A stretch of 64,000 nt of DNA from Ochrobactrum chromiisoli. Its GTDB lineage: Bacteria; Pseudomonadota; Alphaproteobacteria; Rhizobiales; Rhizobiaceae. This document shows positions 1-7,907 of the stretch, piece by piece (position 1 is the first letter of the stretch; each line of letters begins with the position of its first letter). The translations under genes and the position numbers were made by a program. The notes beneath the pieces were generated by a model, which made no database searches, had not been told where the DNA came from, and saw only the letters and a list, made by a program, of their open reading frames with translations. The stretch lies in assembly GCF_026241335.1 (NCBI RefSeq), contig NZ_JAPHAV010000008.1, forward strand, positions 62,001-126,000. The letters run 5' to 3'.

Positions 1-645
1 CAGTGATTGACCATAGACCGCAGCCTGCGCAATGACAGTGGCCATAGCATGAACAGCATTCAACCCCAGATCGGGACGCGACGAGTGCCCTGAACGCCCG
101 ATGACTTCAAGTCGCGCAGCAGCCTTGCCTTTATGCGCACGCACAGCCTGCATCCGGCTTGGCTCTCCGATGATCGCACCAAGCGGCTTCGCGCAGAGCT
201 TAGGAAGCTCCGCGAGCATATGCGGTACACCCCGACAGCCTGCCTCTTCATCATAGGAAAATGCCAGGTGAACCGGCCGCTGCAAGGAACTGGACGACAA
301 TTTGGGCAAAGCCGCCAAAGCACATGCCAGAAAGCCTTTCATGTCAGTCGTGCCACGACCATAAAGCTTTTCGCCATCCTTATGGAGCTTGAATGGGTCG
401 GTTGACCATTCAGCCTCTCCGGCAGGCACCACATCCATATGACCGGAAAGAATATAGCCCGGCACATCGCGTGGACCGACAGTCATGAACAGGTTCGCCC
501 TGTCACCTTCCGGTCCCGGAAGCATATCAACCTGCGCTCCATGCGCTTTTGCATAGGCACTGATCCAACCGACAATCGGGTCATTGGCGGTGCCCACGAC
601 GGAGGGAAACCCGATCAATGCGGCAAGAATTTCTTCGACGTTCAT
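1..645 (-). CDS. argE: Acetylornithine deacetylase (M20 family), 3' end off the window
   Basis: Cytoplasmic metallohydrolase that would remove the acetyl group from N-acetylornithine in arginine synthesis. The 215 codons present show the M20 signatures in order: SGHMDVVP (about residue 67, first metal His and Asp), GRGTTDMKG (bridging Asp), YDEEAGCRG (catalytic Glu pair), GEP, and HKGK leading into the dimerisation domain with GHSSRP. The ATG at 645 gives MNVEEILAALIGFPSV, the usual N-terminus of alphaproteobacterial ArgE. About 170 residues, including the last metal His, should lie beyond position 1. Another M20 N-acyl deacylase is possible, but the motif context fits ArgE best. It is read away from the GNAT gene at 887, leaving a 240-bp divergent promoter region. 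Confidence 0.85.
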   Translation of the reverse strand, partial: MNVEEILAALIGFPSVVGTANDPIVGWISAYAKAHGAQVDMLPGPEGDRANLFMTVGPRDVPGYILSGHMDVVPAGEAEWSTDPFKLHKDGEKLYGRGTTDMKGFLACALAALPKLSSSSLQRPVHLAFSYDEEAGCRGVPHMLAELPKLCAKPLGAIIGEPSRMQAVRAHKGKAAARLEVIGRSGHSSRPDLGLNAVHAMATVIAQAAVYGQSL

Positions 646-886
646 GAATACCACATGCAAGGTTACTCTTCGGATTTTTACCAGCATAAGAGCGCCGCCC
701 AGTGTTCCGTGCCGAATAAGGCGTAGCTTTAAACAAAGATTGCGAATTACCCCTGCCAAGAAGCAAATCCTGCCGCGAGCGCCATGTGATGATGCGGCAA
801 AATACGTCTGCCAGACGGATTGCATTCATTGGCAGGATCAAAAACACTACTTATTGCAGGCTAGGGAATTGGGTTAGGACGCTGAT

Positions 887-1765
887 ATGCAGAATTCAGT
901 GCGGCTGAAATCGTTTGAACTGATGGCGCAAGACATCGCAAATGTCGATGTCAGCATGCTGCATGCGCTTTCCATGGGCGTCCGCTGGCCGCATCGTCCC
1001 AATGACTGGGAGCAACTTCTGCAAACGGGTCGGGGTATCGTGGCCGTTGACGGGATCGGACGCGTGTTCGGAAGTGCGATGTGGTTTCCCTACGGGGACG
1101 ATTTTGCAACCATTGGGATGGTGATCACATCGCCGCGCGCGCAGGCCCAGGGAAACGGACGCTGGCTTATGGATCAGGTGCTTGAACGTTGCAGCGGTCG
1201 AAATCTCAGTCTCAACGCAACCCATGCCGCCTATAGTCTTTACATTTCGCTAGGGTTTAAGAATGAAGCAACCGTCTATCAGTGTCAGGGTGAAACAGCG
1301 CTCACGCTTCCCGAAATTCCCTTTGCTGACGGTGACATTGTTCGTCTTTCGGATAGCGAATTTGAAACGCTGGCTCATTTGGACGCTCAGGCTTTCGGCG
1401 TCAATCGCGCCGGTTTGTTAAAGCACCTGTCTGACAAAGCAGAAATCTTTGGCTTGAAACGCAATGGCCAACTGGTCGGCTATTCCTTCTGCCGCGAATT
1501 CGGTCGGGGCAAAGTTATCGGCCCAATCGTGGCGCGTAACGATGAGGATGCAATCCAGCTCACTGCAATCCATCTGCATAATCTCAGAGGAGCCTTTGCC
1601 CGTGTCGATACGCGCGAGAAAACCGGTCCGTTTGCAGATTATCTTGCACAATGTCGGCTTGGTGTTTTCAGCACAGTCACCACAATGTCGAAAGGCAAGC
1701 CATTTCTGAACAGAAAGAGTGACACCCCTTGGGTGTATGGGCTTGCAGCCCATTGCTGGGGTTAA
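887..1765 (+). CDS. GNAT-family N-acetyltransferase, two-domain
   Basis: Predicted acetyl-CoA-dependent acyltransferase of 292 residues. The N-terminal half carries a GNAT core: a strand ending MVITSPRAQAQGNGRWLM (about residues 84-101) resembles motif A with its Q/R-x-x-G-x-G/A acetyl-CoA pyrophosphate loop, and it is followed by AAYSLYISLGF, the typical motif-B helix in which Tyr acts as general acid. Residues from about 150 onward resemble the extra C-terminal domain found in a subset of GNATs (Acetyltransf_18 type). Small molecules rather than proteins are the usual substrates of such enzymes, but nothing here identifies one. Single gene, with no operon partner on the plus strand before the PodJ-like gene 400 bp away. 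The ATG at 887 was chosen because it is the first in frame. Family assignment is solid, substrate unknown. Confidence 0.75.
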   Translation: MQNSVRLKSFELMAQDIANVDVSMLHALSMGVRWPHRPNDWEQLLQTGRGIVAVDGIGRVFGSAMWFPYGDDFATIGMVITSPRAQAQGNGRWLMDQVLERCSGRNLSLNATHAAYSLYISLGFKNEATVYQCQGETALTLPEIPFADGDIVRLSDSEFETLAHLDAQAFGVNRAGLLKHLSDKAEIFGLKRNGQLVGYSFCREFGRGKVIGPIVARNDEDAIQLTAIHLHNLRGAFARVDTREKTGPFADYLAQCRLGVFSTVTTMSKGKPFLNRKSDTPWVYGLAAHCWG

Positions 1766-2165
1766 CAGAAACCTAAACAATTGCCTTTCAGCAAAGCATA
1801 ATATCGAAGTGCATTTCTTGTGAAAGCTCGTTTGGAACATCATTGTAACAACACAAGAGCTGCCTTCCACCGTCATTTTTCGTGCGCCGCAGTCACCGGC
1901 ACTGCCATGATACTGCGTCGGGGATACGGTCTCAGCGCTCCACTCATTGCGCCAGCATGAGATCGCCATCACGGAATAATCAATATTTTCCGGTGCTTAA
2001 AAGCGCGCACGCGCCCCAACGAAGGGGTCGCAATCATCAAAATCAAACCATTTCTTAACGACTTATTTACTACGTTTGTAAGAAAATGAACTTAGCAAAT
2101 CATTATGTCGACCTGTTCGTGAATTCGGCCCGTAATTTCGACTGTTTTTGAAAAGTGAATTTCAC
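1766..2165. other. Intergenic region before the podJ-like gene
   Basis: About 400 bp without a credible gene. Open frames here show no family features and are antisense to the GNAT gene. The last 120 bp are AT-rich and hold a CtrA-like TTAA-N7-TTTA motif (see separate entry). No RNA gene or terminator-grade hairpin was seen. Confidence 0.4.
2055..2069. promoter_or_regulatory. Possible CtrA box upstream of podJ-like gene
   Basis: TTAA, seven bases, then TTTA: 7 of 8 matches to the TTAA-N7-TTAA consensus bound by the cell-cycle regulator CtrA in alphaproteobacteria. It lies about 100 bp before the ATG of a polar organiser whose relatives are cell-cycle controlled. Such short AT-rich motifs occur by chance, so confidence is low. 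Confidence 0.3.
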
Positions 2166-5117
2166 ATGGCAAACACACATCAGGCATCCGGTTCTCGTTC
2201 CATCATCGATGAACTCAACGCCCTGCGTGAGCGTCATGCAGCACCCGTTGCCCCAAAACAAAGTGCCTTGGACGAGCTAAGCAACACATTGGCTGAACTT
2301 GAAAAACGCCTGGCCAATCTTGGAGAAGCGGCCCCTCGCCCACGCGCCGTTGTGCCCGATAAACGCCCTGATAATCGCATTGAAGGTCTTGCAGAAATTG
2401 CAGACCATCTGCGGCGTCTCGAAAGGGAAAAGAGCGAAGCAGGACATTTTGCAAGCCAGCCAGCACCGCGCTTTGCAGAACTGCGCGACGAACCACGCAC
2501 ATCATCGTTGGAACGCAACACACTGCGCCAGATTGACCAGCGTTTGGATGATATCAGTCGCTGCGTCATTGCAGCCAATCAGCACCAGCACTCCAATCAC
2601 GAAGAAGCAATGCGTCTGGAGCGCATTGAACGCCGCCTTACGGAGCTGGCCCAGCAGCTTGACAGTTCAGACGCCGCACAGAATGCCGATATGCTGTTTC
2701 GTCGTCTCGGCGAACTTTCGCAGCGTATTGATGCTTTAAGCCAAGAGGCGCACCTGCCCGAAAATACAATTGAGCAATTGGCACAACAGATCAATCTCCT
2801 TGCCCATCAGGTCGGCAAGGTTATGGAAAATCTGAATCAGTCCGATTATGACAGCGTCGATGCGCGACTTGAGGCCATCGGTGAAAAGCTTGCAGTGGTT
2901 GAGAAATGGACGCGCGATCCAAACCCTGGCCTTCTGGAAAAGATCGATAACCGCTTTAAGGAATTGACCAAGCGACTGGATGCGCAATATGCAAGCCACT
3001 ACGCCGATGGCGGTGTTTTGCATACGCTTGAAGGACGGCTCGACGATATATCACAGCAGATTTCACTCAGCCTTCTGCAGACACCACATGTCGACGAATC
3101 TTCGTTTGCTGAAAGCGAAGCCATTCGCGGTCTCGAAAACCAGATCGCAAATCTTGCACTCCAGCTTGCCAGACCATCGGCAGAATTTGAAGAATTAAAG
3201 CCGCGTCTTGATACAATCGAACATGCTATTGTGAACAACCGCGAAACGGTGCTGGATGCGGCAAGAGAAGCCGCCGAAGCCGCCGTTGCCAGTGTTTTAA
3301 AGCACGGTTCGCAGCACGACACCGCGATTGCACTCCAGCTTGCCAACGATATGAAGTCGCTTGAAGCACTCGCGCGCAATGCGGACGAGCGCAATGCCAG
3401 GACATTCGACATCGTACATGAGACGCTGGTCAAAGTTGTTGATCGATTGGCTACCCTTGAGCAGCAGATCGTCATCAACGCCGACACGTCGCCCAAGTCC
3501 AAGCCCGTTGCAAATCCGTATTCTACAGCAGCAAATGCACTCCCAACGCTTAAAACCAAGCCGGCTGAAAAAGCTGCAACCGATACAGCGCATGGTGAGG
3601 AAAAGCTTGCAAAACTGACACCCAAAACACTGGCGCCGCACACGCTTTCACCAAAGACACGGCAGGAACCGGAACTGAGCGCATCACTTGATTCTGTTCA
3701 GCCCGATAATGACAGCCTGCTTGATCTGAACACGATCATGAAGCGCGTGCGCGAAGAGCGCAACCAACAGGACGACGCCAAAGCCAAACCAAGCGGCAAA
3801 GCCGACCTGATCAGCGTTGCGCGCCGTGCGGCACAGCAAGCTGCCGACGAATCGAGCAAGCTTGAACAAAGCTCCGAAAAAGCAGCAGCAGAAAAGAAGG
3901 GATCGATCAGCAGTCTCTTCACCCGTCAGCGCAAGCCGATCCTGATGGCAATGGGTGCGGTGATGATGGCAATCGCTGGTTTGCAGGTGGGTGCTGCTTT
4001 TCTTGAAAACAAAGAGCAGGCCGAGCTTGTTGCAAAAACAGCAGCGCCGGAAATCGATAAAGCGACCACAGCTTCCCTCGCCCCTGCTTCTGAGCCTGCG
4101 CCAGCAACCATGCAGCCCATGCCGGAAATGGTTGCGCCTGAGACAACGATTGCCAAGCCACAGCAGGAAAGCAATCTTTTAACGCCGCAGGCACCGACCG
4201 AACCACAGGAACAGGCTATTCCCGATACGGCTGTAGCTCAGGAACCTGAAGCAACAACGCAAGATGTGCCTGTGGATGCTGGCCCTGCCGCGTTGCGTGA
4301 AGCAGCAGCTGCGGGCGATCCACGCGCCTTGTTTGAAATCGGCAATCGCTATGCGGAAGGTCAGGGCGTTACAAAAGACCTGACGCAAGCGGCAAACTGG
4401 TTTGAAAAATCGGCTTCAAAAGGCTTTGCCCCTGCGCTTTATCGCCTTGGGAACATGAATGAAAAGGGGCTTGGCATCTCCCGTAATCTCGCCAAAGCCA
4501 TCGATTTTTATCAGCAGTCAGCACAAGCGGGCAATGCCAGCGCAATGCACAATCTGGCTGTGCTTTATGCTTCGGGTGCCAGCGGCTCGCCGGACAATGC
4601 ATCGGCTGTACACTGGTTTACCGAAGCGGCAGAACGGGGCGTCAAGGACAGCCAGTATAATCTGGGAATTCTGGCTGCCAAAGGTCTTGGAATGCCGGTT
4701 AACCTCGAAGAAAGCTACAAGTGGTTTGCACTTGCGGCAAAAGCTGGAGACAAGGACGCAGCCGACAAGCGTGATCAGATTGGCGCCGCACTGACGCCTG
4801 AGAAGCTTGAGCGTGCCAAAGGCACAGTGGAACTCTGGAAGGCGAAGCCACTTAATCCGGACGCCAATTCGCTCGACATACCTGAAGGTTGGTCAGACGA
4901 AAAGCCTGTCACAACGGCTTCTGTGGATATGAAAAAAGCTGTTCGCAATATCCAGCTCATCCTGCAAAAAAACGGCTATGATGTTGGCACAGCCGATGGC
5001 GTGATGGGGAACAGAACCCGCAACGCGATCGCGGAAATTCAGAAAGCCAATGGGCAGGAGCCGACCGGCGAAGTCAACCAGCAACTCGTGCAGCTCCTGC
5101 TCGAAAAGAACAAATAG
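2166..5117 (+). CDS. podJ: PodJ-like polar localisation factor (coiled coil, TM, Sel1 repeats, PG-binding domain)
   Basis: Probable polar scaffold that recruits histidine kinases and divisome or growth proteins to a cell pole. The domain order matches PodJ. Residues 1 to about 450 are heptad-rich coiled coil. A Pro/Ala/Lys-rich linker follows. One transmembrane helix lies near residues 590-612 (ILMAMGAVMMAIAGLQVGAA). A periplasmic Pro/Gln/Ala linker then leads to four Sel1-like repeats at about 706-865 (ALFEIGNRYAEGQGV, ALYRLGNMNEKGLGI, AMHNLAVLYASG, SQYNLGILAAKGLGM). A C-terminal peptidoglycan-binding domain at about 921-980 contains GYDVGTADGVMGNRTRNAI. The frame is open to a TTG at 2148, but the ATG at 2166 (MANTHQASGSRS) matches family N-termini better. 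Length is 983 residues. Known PodJ proteins can be proteolytically shortened; whether this one is cannot be seen here. The gene stands alone. Confidence 0.8.
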   Translation: MANTHQASGSRSIIDELNALRERHAAPVAPKQSALDELSNTLAELEKRLANLGEAAPRPRAVVPDKRPDNRIEGLAEIADHLRRLEREKSEAGHFASQPAPRFAELRDEPRTSSLERNTLRQIDQRLDDISRCVIAANQHQHSNHEEAMRLERIERRLTELAQQLDSSDAAQNADMLFRRLGELSQRIDALSQEAHLPENTIEQLAQQINLLAHQVGKVMENLNQSDYDSVDARLEAIGEKLAVVEKWTRDPNPGLLEKIDNRFKELTKRLDAQYASHYADGGVLHTLEGRLDDISQQISLSLLQTPHVDESSFAESEAIRGLENQIANLALQLARPSAEFEELKPRLDTIEHAIVNNRETVLDAAREAAEAAVASVLKHGSQHDTAIALQLANDMKSLEALARNADERNARTFDIVHETLVKVVDRLATLEQQIVINADTSPKSKPVANPYSTAANALPTLKTKPAEKAATDTAHGEEKLAKLTPKTLAPHTLSPKTRQEPELSASLDSVQPDNDSLLDLNTIMKRVREERNQQDDAKAKPSGKADLISVARRAAQQAADESSKLEQSSEKAAAEKKGSISSLFTRQRKPILMAMGAVMMAIAGLQVGAAFLENKEQAELVAKTAAPEIDKATTASLAPASEPAPATMQPMPEMVAPETTIAKPQQESNLLTPQAPTEPQEQAIPDTAVAQEPEATTQDVPVDAGPAALREAAAAGDPRALFEIGNRYAEGQGVTKDLTQAANWFEKSASKGFAPALYRLGNMNEKGLGISRNLAKAIDFYQQSAQAGNASAMHNLAVLYASGASGSPDNASAVHWFTEAAERGVKDSQYNLGILAAKGLGMPVNLEESYKWFALAAKAGDKDAADKRDQIGAALTPEKLERAKGTVELWKAKPLNPDANSLDIPEGWSDEKPVTTASVDMKKAVRNIQLILQKNGYDVGTADGVMGNRTRNAIAEIQKANGQEPTGEVNQQLVQLLLEKNK

Positions 5118-5154
5118 GCCTCAGTTTTGGGCCCAATGCATAGGATTGGCACTC

Positions 5155-5182
5155 CACATTGTTGTTCATAAACAACAATGTG
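5155..5182 (+). terminator. Perfect 12-bp hairpin after podJ-like gene
   Basis: Inverted repeat with two perfect 12-bp arms (CACATTGTTGTT and its complement) around a 4-base loop, 38 bp after the stop codon. The downstream T run is weak (ATTTTC), so it could equally be an mRNA-stabilising hairpin. Confidence 0.5.
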
Positions 5183-5274
5183 CCATTTTCTTCACCCATC
5201 ATTCAGCAAAGTAACTCTATTCTCAATCGGAGTTTGACTTCCCCTTGGTGAAAGAGCAAGACAATTGAACAGGT

Positions 5275-5377
5275 TAGAGCGCATCCTGAAAAGTGTTAAA
5301 CGGGTTTAGGAAAAGATGCGCGTTAAAACAAAAGATTAGAGCGCCGATCTGATTTTATCAGACCGGACACGCTCTAA
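5275..5377. repeat. Dispersed palindromic intergenic repeat, family B, copy 1
   Basis: About 100 bp beginning AGAGCGCATCCTGAAAAGTG and ending with the complementary GCTCTAA. The second half holds its own hairpin, GATCTGATTTTATCAGACC. It is related in sequence to 42740-42839, 45725-45782 (half copy) and, inverted, 56425-56527. It resembles the roughly 103-bp Bru-RS type repeats of Brucella; that link is from memory of the family and was not searched. Confidence 0.75.
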
Positions 5378-5447
5378 TACAGCTCTTGCGGCATAGCGCG
5401 ACCGCAAAGTGCTGAATGGTGTGCGTTGTAAAAAACCGGGTTCGGAA

Positions 5448-6368
5448 TTGGGTATTTACCTTCCCATTGCGGAATTGTCGGTCAACATGCTGGTTCTGCT
5501 CGGCATGGGCGCAGCCGTGGGCTTTCTATCGGGATTGTTCGGCGTGGGCGGCGGGTTTCTCATCACGCCACTGCTGATCTTTTATAACATCCCGCCCGCT
5601 ATTGCCGTTGCAACCGGCGCAAATCAGGTTATCGCTTCGTCGGTTTCAGGTGCTCTCGCGCATTTCAAACGGCGAACGCTTGATATAAAACTCGGGCTGT
5701 TTCTGGTCGCCGGCGGTATACTGGGATCGCTCCTCGGTATTTTCGTTTTCTCGTGGTTGCGTGATCTCGGACAGCTCGACCTGATCGTTTCGATCCTCTA
5801 CGTCTTCTTCTTAGGCACAGTCGGCGGATTGATGCTGGTTGAAAGCGTACGCGCGCTGCGCCGCGTGAAAAAGGGACAGGCGGGTGCCATTCGCCGCCCC
5901 GGCCAGCACACTTGGATACACAAGCTTCCCTTCAAGATGCGGTTCCGCGCTTCAACAATCTATGTCAGCATCATTCCGGTGCTTGGTATTGGTTTCTTCA
6001 TCGGCCTTCTGTCATCCGTGATGGGTGTCGGTGGCGGCTTCATCATGGTGCCTGCGCTCATTTATCTGCTGCATGTGCCAACCAATGTGGTTGTCGGTAC
6101 ATCGCTGTTTCAGATTACCTTTGTCACGGCTTTCACCACGGTGATGCAGGCGACGACCAACCAGTCAATCGACATCGTGCTGGCATTCCTGCTGATGCTT
6201 GGCGGCGTGATCGGTGCGCAATATGGCGCACGCGCAGGACAGAAGCTGCGTGGCGAACAGTTACGCTTGCTGCTGGCTTTGCTGGTGCTTGCCGTGGGCT
6301 TACGCCTTGCTTTCGGCCTGTTCGTACGGCCCGACAATCTGTTCTCGATCTCGATTGCGGATATGTGA
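5448..6368 (+). CDS. TSUP-family (TauE/SafE) membrane transporter
   Basis: Polytopic inner-membrane protein of the sulfite/organosulfonate exporter superfamily, predicted to move an anionic sulfur compound or similar small anion. Two homologous halves are visible: GLFGVGGGFLITPLLI near the start and VMGVGGGFIMVPALIY in the second half, the duplicated signature of the family, with 8-9 hydrophobic helices in all. The frame is open to a GTG at 5409. The TTG at 5448 gives MGIYLPIAELSVN, matching the conserved family N-terminus, so it is preferred; an ATG at 5487 would remove that segment. The next gene, of the TIGR02186 family, starts one base after the stop, and that pair is widely conserved in alphaproteobacteria. 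The substrate is not determinable from sequence. Confidence 0.8.
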   Translation: MGIYLPIAELSVNMLVLLGMGAAVGFLSGLFGVGGGFLITPLLIFYNIPPAIAVATGANQVIASSVSGALAHFKRRTLDIKLGLFLVAGGILGSLLGIFVFSWLRDLGQLDLIVSILYVFFLGTVGGLMLVESVRALRRVKKGQAGAIRRPGQHTWIHKLPFKMRFRASTIYVSIIPVLGIGFFIGLLSSVMGVGGGFIMVPALIYLLHVPTNVVVGTSLFQITFVTAFTTVMQATTNQSIDIVLAFLLMLGGVIGAQYGARAGQKLRGEQLRLLLALLVLAVGLRLAFGLFVRPDNLFSISIADM

Positions 6369-6369
6369 C

Positions 6370-7194
6370 ATGAGGAAACTCACGCTCATATCAGTTGTGT
6401 TATTCAGCTTTGCAGCATTCCCGGCATCTGCGCAGATCAATTCAAGCGGCGATGGAAATACTGTGCCGCAATTGCAAAACCCGGCCGAAGAGACAATTGA
6501 GATCGGTCTTTCGACCGAAACAATTGCCATCACTTCTAATTTTGGCGGTACAGACCTTACCATTTTCGGCGCACTCGACAATGCCGACCCAGTGATCCAG
6601 CGTCAGGGGCGCTATGACATTATCGTCGTGCTACAAGGCCCATCCCGCGATCTCGTCGTGCGCAAGAAGGAGCGTTATCTCGGTGTCTGGGTCAATGCAG
6701 ATTCTGAAACATTTCTTGGCGTGCCACTGTCCTATTCGCTCGCTTCGACGCGTAATCTTCAGGACATCGCAGATGACAAGCTATACCGCCAGCTTTCGGT
6801 CGGCGTTCGTAATTTTTATCTCAGGCCCGAAGATCCGGCGAGCCTTTCAGGAAATATCCTGACCTTTGGTAATGAACTGCGCGAAATGAAAATCCGCCAA
6901 GGCCTTTACAGTCAGCGCATCGGCGGTGTTGAATTTCTCTCCCGCACCCTGTTTCGTGCAACGCTGAACCTTTCTGCCAATGTTCCCGTGGGGCGTCATA
7001 AGGCGCGAGCGCTGTTATTTCGCAACGGTGTTTTTCTGCGCGAAGCCAATGCCAGCCTTGAAATTGTGAAAGCCGGTGTGGAGCAGAGCATCTATGATGC
7101 AGCGCACAAATACAGCTTCTATTACGGTTTATTTGCCGTGTTTTTAGCTGTCTTCACCGGTTGGGCCGGACGAATTCTTTTCAGAAAAGACTAA
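6370..7194 (+). CDS. TIGR02186-family secreted/membrane protein, partner of the TSUP transporter
   Basis: 274-residue protein with a signal peptide (MRKLTLISVVLFSFAAFPASAQ), a beta-rich periplasmic domain and a single C-terminal helix (about residues 247-268, YSFYYGLFAVFLAVFTGWAGRILF) that would anchor it in the inner membrane. The sequence style (ETIEIGLSTETIAITSNFGGTDLTIFGAL) matches the alphaproteobacterial TIGR02186 family. It starts one base after the TSUP gene stops, so the two are almost certainly co-translated. Function is unknown; a periplasmic accessory role for the transporter is inferred from this fixed pairing. A longer open frame reaches back into the TSUP gene, but the ATG at 6370 begins the signal peptide exactly. 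The stop overlaps the convergent pdeM stop by four bases. Confidence 0.75.
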   Translation: MRKLTLISVVLFSFAAFPASAQINSSGDGNTVPQLQNPAEETIEIGLSTETIAITSNFGGTDLTIFGALDNADPVIQRQGRYDIIVVLQGPSRDLVVRKKERYLGVWVNADSETFLGVPLSYSLASTRNLQDIADDKLYRQLSVGVRNFYLRPEDPASLSGNILTFGNELREMKIRQGLYSQRIGGVEFLSRTLFRATLNLSANVPVGRHKARALLFRNGVFLREANASLEIVKAGVEQSIYDAAHKYSFYYGLFAVFLAVFTGWAGRILFRKD

Positions 7195-7907
7195 CCACCG
7201 ACCAGCGCACTATGCGCAATCGGGTAAATTTTGCCCTGCCCCAGCATATAGGCACGCAAGCTTGCATCAACGAACAGCCCGCGAAACGCGCGATCCAGCA
7301 CATTGAGCGCGCCCGTATAAGCACCAAATGCAGGCATGATCAGCCTTTCGCCGTCGCTCGCAAAACATGGACGCCGCACCGACCGCCCTCGCCGGATGAT
7401 CCGTGCTGCCGGATGAAGATGGCCTGCCACCTCGCCTTCTGCCTTTGAGCGCGATGGCTCATGACGGAAACTCAGCGGTCCGATTGCAAGCTCCTCAACG
7501 CAATCGCCGGGCAAATCGGCTGGGCGATCAGGGTCATGATTGCCGGTAATCCAGAACCAGTCGCGGCGTTCCATCAACGATTTAAGACGGATCGCATATA
7601 ACGATGGGAGACGCTCGCTGGCCTTTGCATCGTGAAAACTGTCGCCGAGACTGATAACGGTTCGCGGCTGATAGCGCGCAATGACCGAAGCCAGCATGTC
7701 GAGTGTGGCAGCCGTATCATAAGGCGGAATGAGCTGTCCACGCCGGGCAAAAGACGAGCCCTTTTCAAGATGCAAATCCGAAACCACCAGCATATCGAGG
7801 TCCGGCAGAAAGAGTGCGCCGCAAGGATCGTAGATCGTCGCAACGCCGCACAATTCCGCATGCGCCAGACTATAAGCCTCACCATTTCCCCAGACTGCTA
7901 TACTCAT
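7191..7907 (-). CDS. pdeM: Ligase-associated DNA damage response phosphoesterase/endonuclease PdeM
   Basis: Calcineurin-like metallophosphoesterase of the LAD (Lhr-associated/ligase-associated) DNA-repair set. The di-metal motifs appear in order: SDLHLEKG (D-x-H), GDSFHDAK (G-D-x-x-x), GNHDPDRP (GNHD) and GEVAGHLHP (GHxH). Length is 238 residues, as usual for PdeM. Its ATG overlaps the stop of the upstream helicase gene by four bases, so the two are translationally coupled. Together with the divergent exonuclease and ligase it forms the standard four-protein system, believed to process and seal damaged DNA ends. Confidence 0.9.
   Translation of the reverse strand: MSIAVWGNGEAYSLAHAELCGVATIYDPCGALFLPDLDMLVVSDLHLEKGSSFARRGQLIPPYDTAATLDMLASVIARYQPRTVISLGDSFHDAKASERLPSLYAIRLKSLMERRDWFWITGNHDPDRPADLPGDCVEELAIGPLSFRHEPSRSKAEGEVAGHLHPAARIIRRGRSVRRPCFASDGERLIMPAFGAYTGALNVLDRAFRGLFVDASLRAYMLGQGKIYPIAHSALVGG

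Noticed and set aside
1418-1972. 184-codon minus-strand frame over the GNAT gene
   Set aside because: Antisense to a well-supported gene, cysteine-rich and featureless; a shadow frame.
2999-3643. 214-codon Ser/Ala-rich minus-strand frame in podJ
   Set aside because: Low-complexity antisense of the coiled-coil region.
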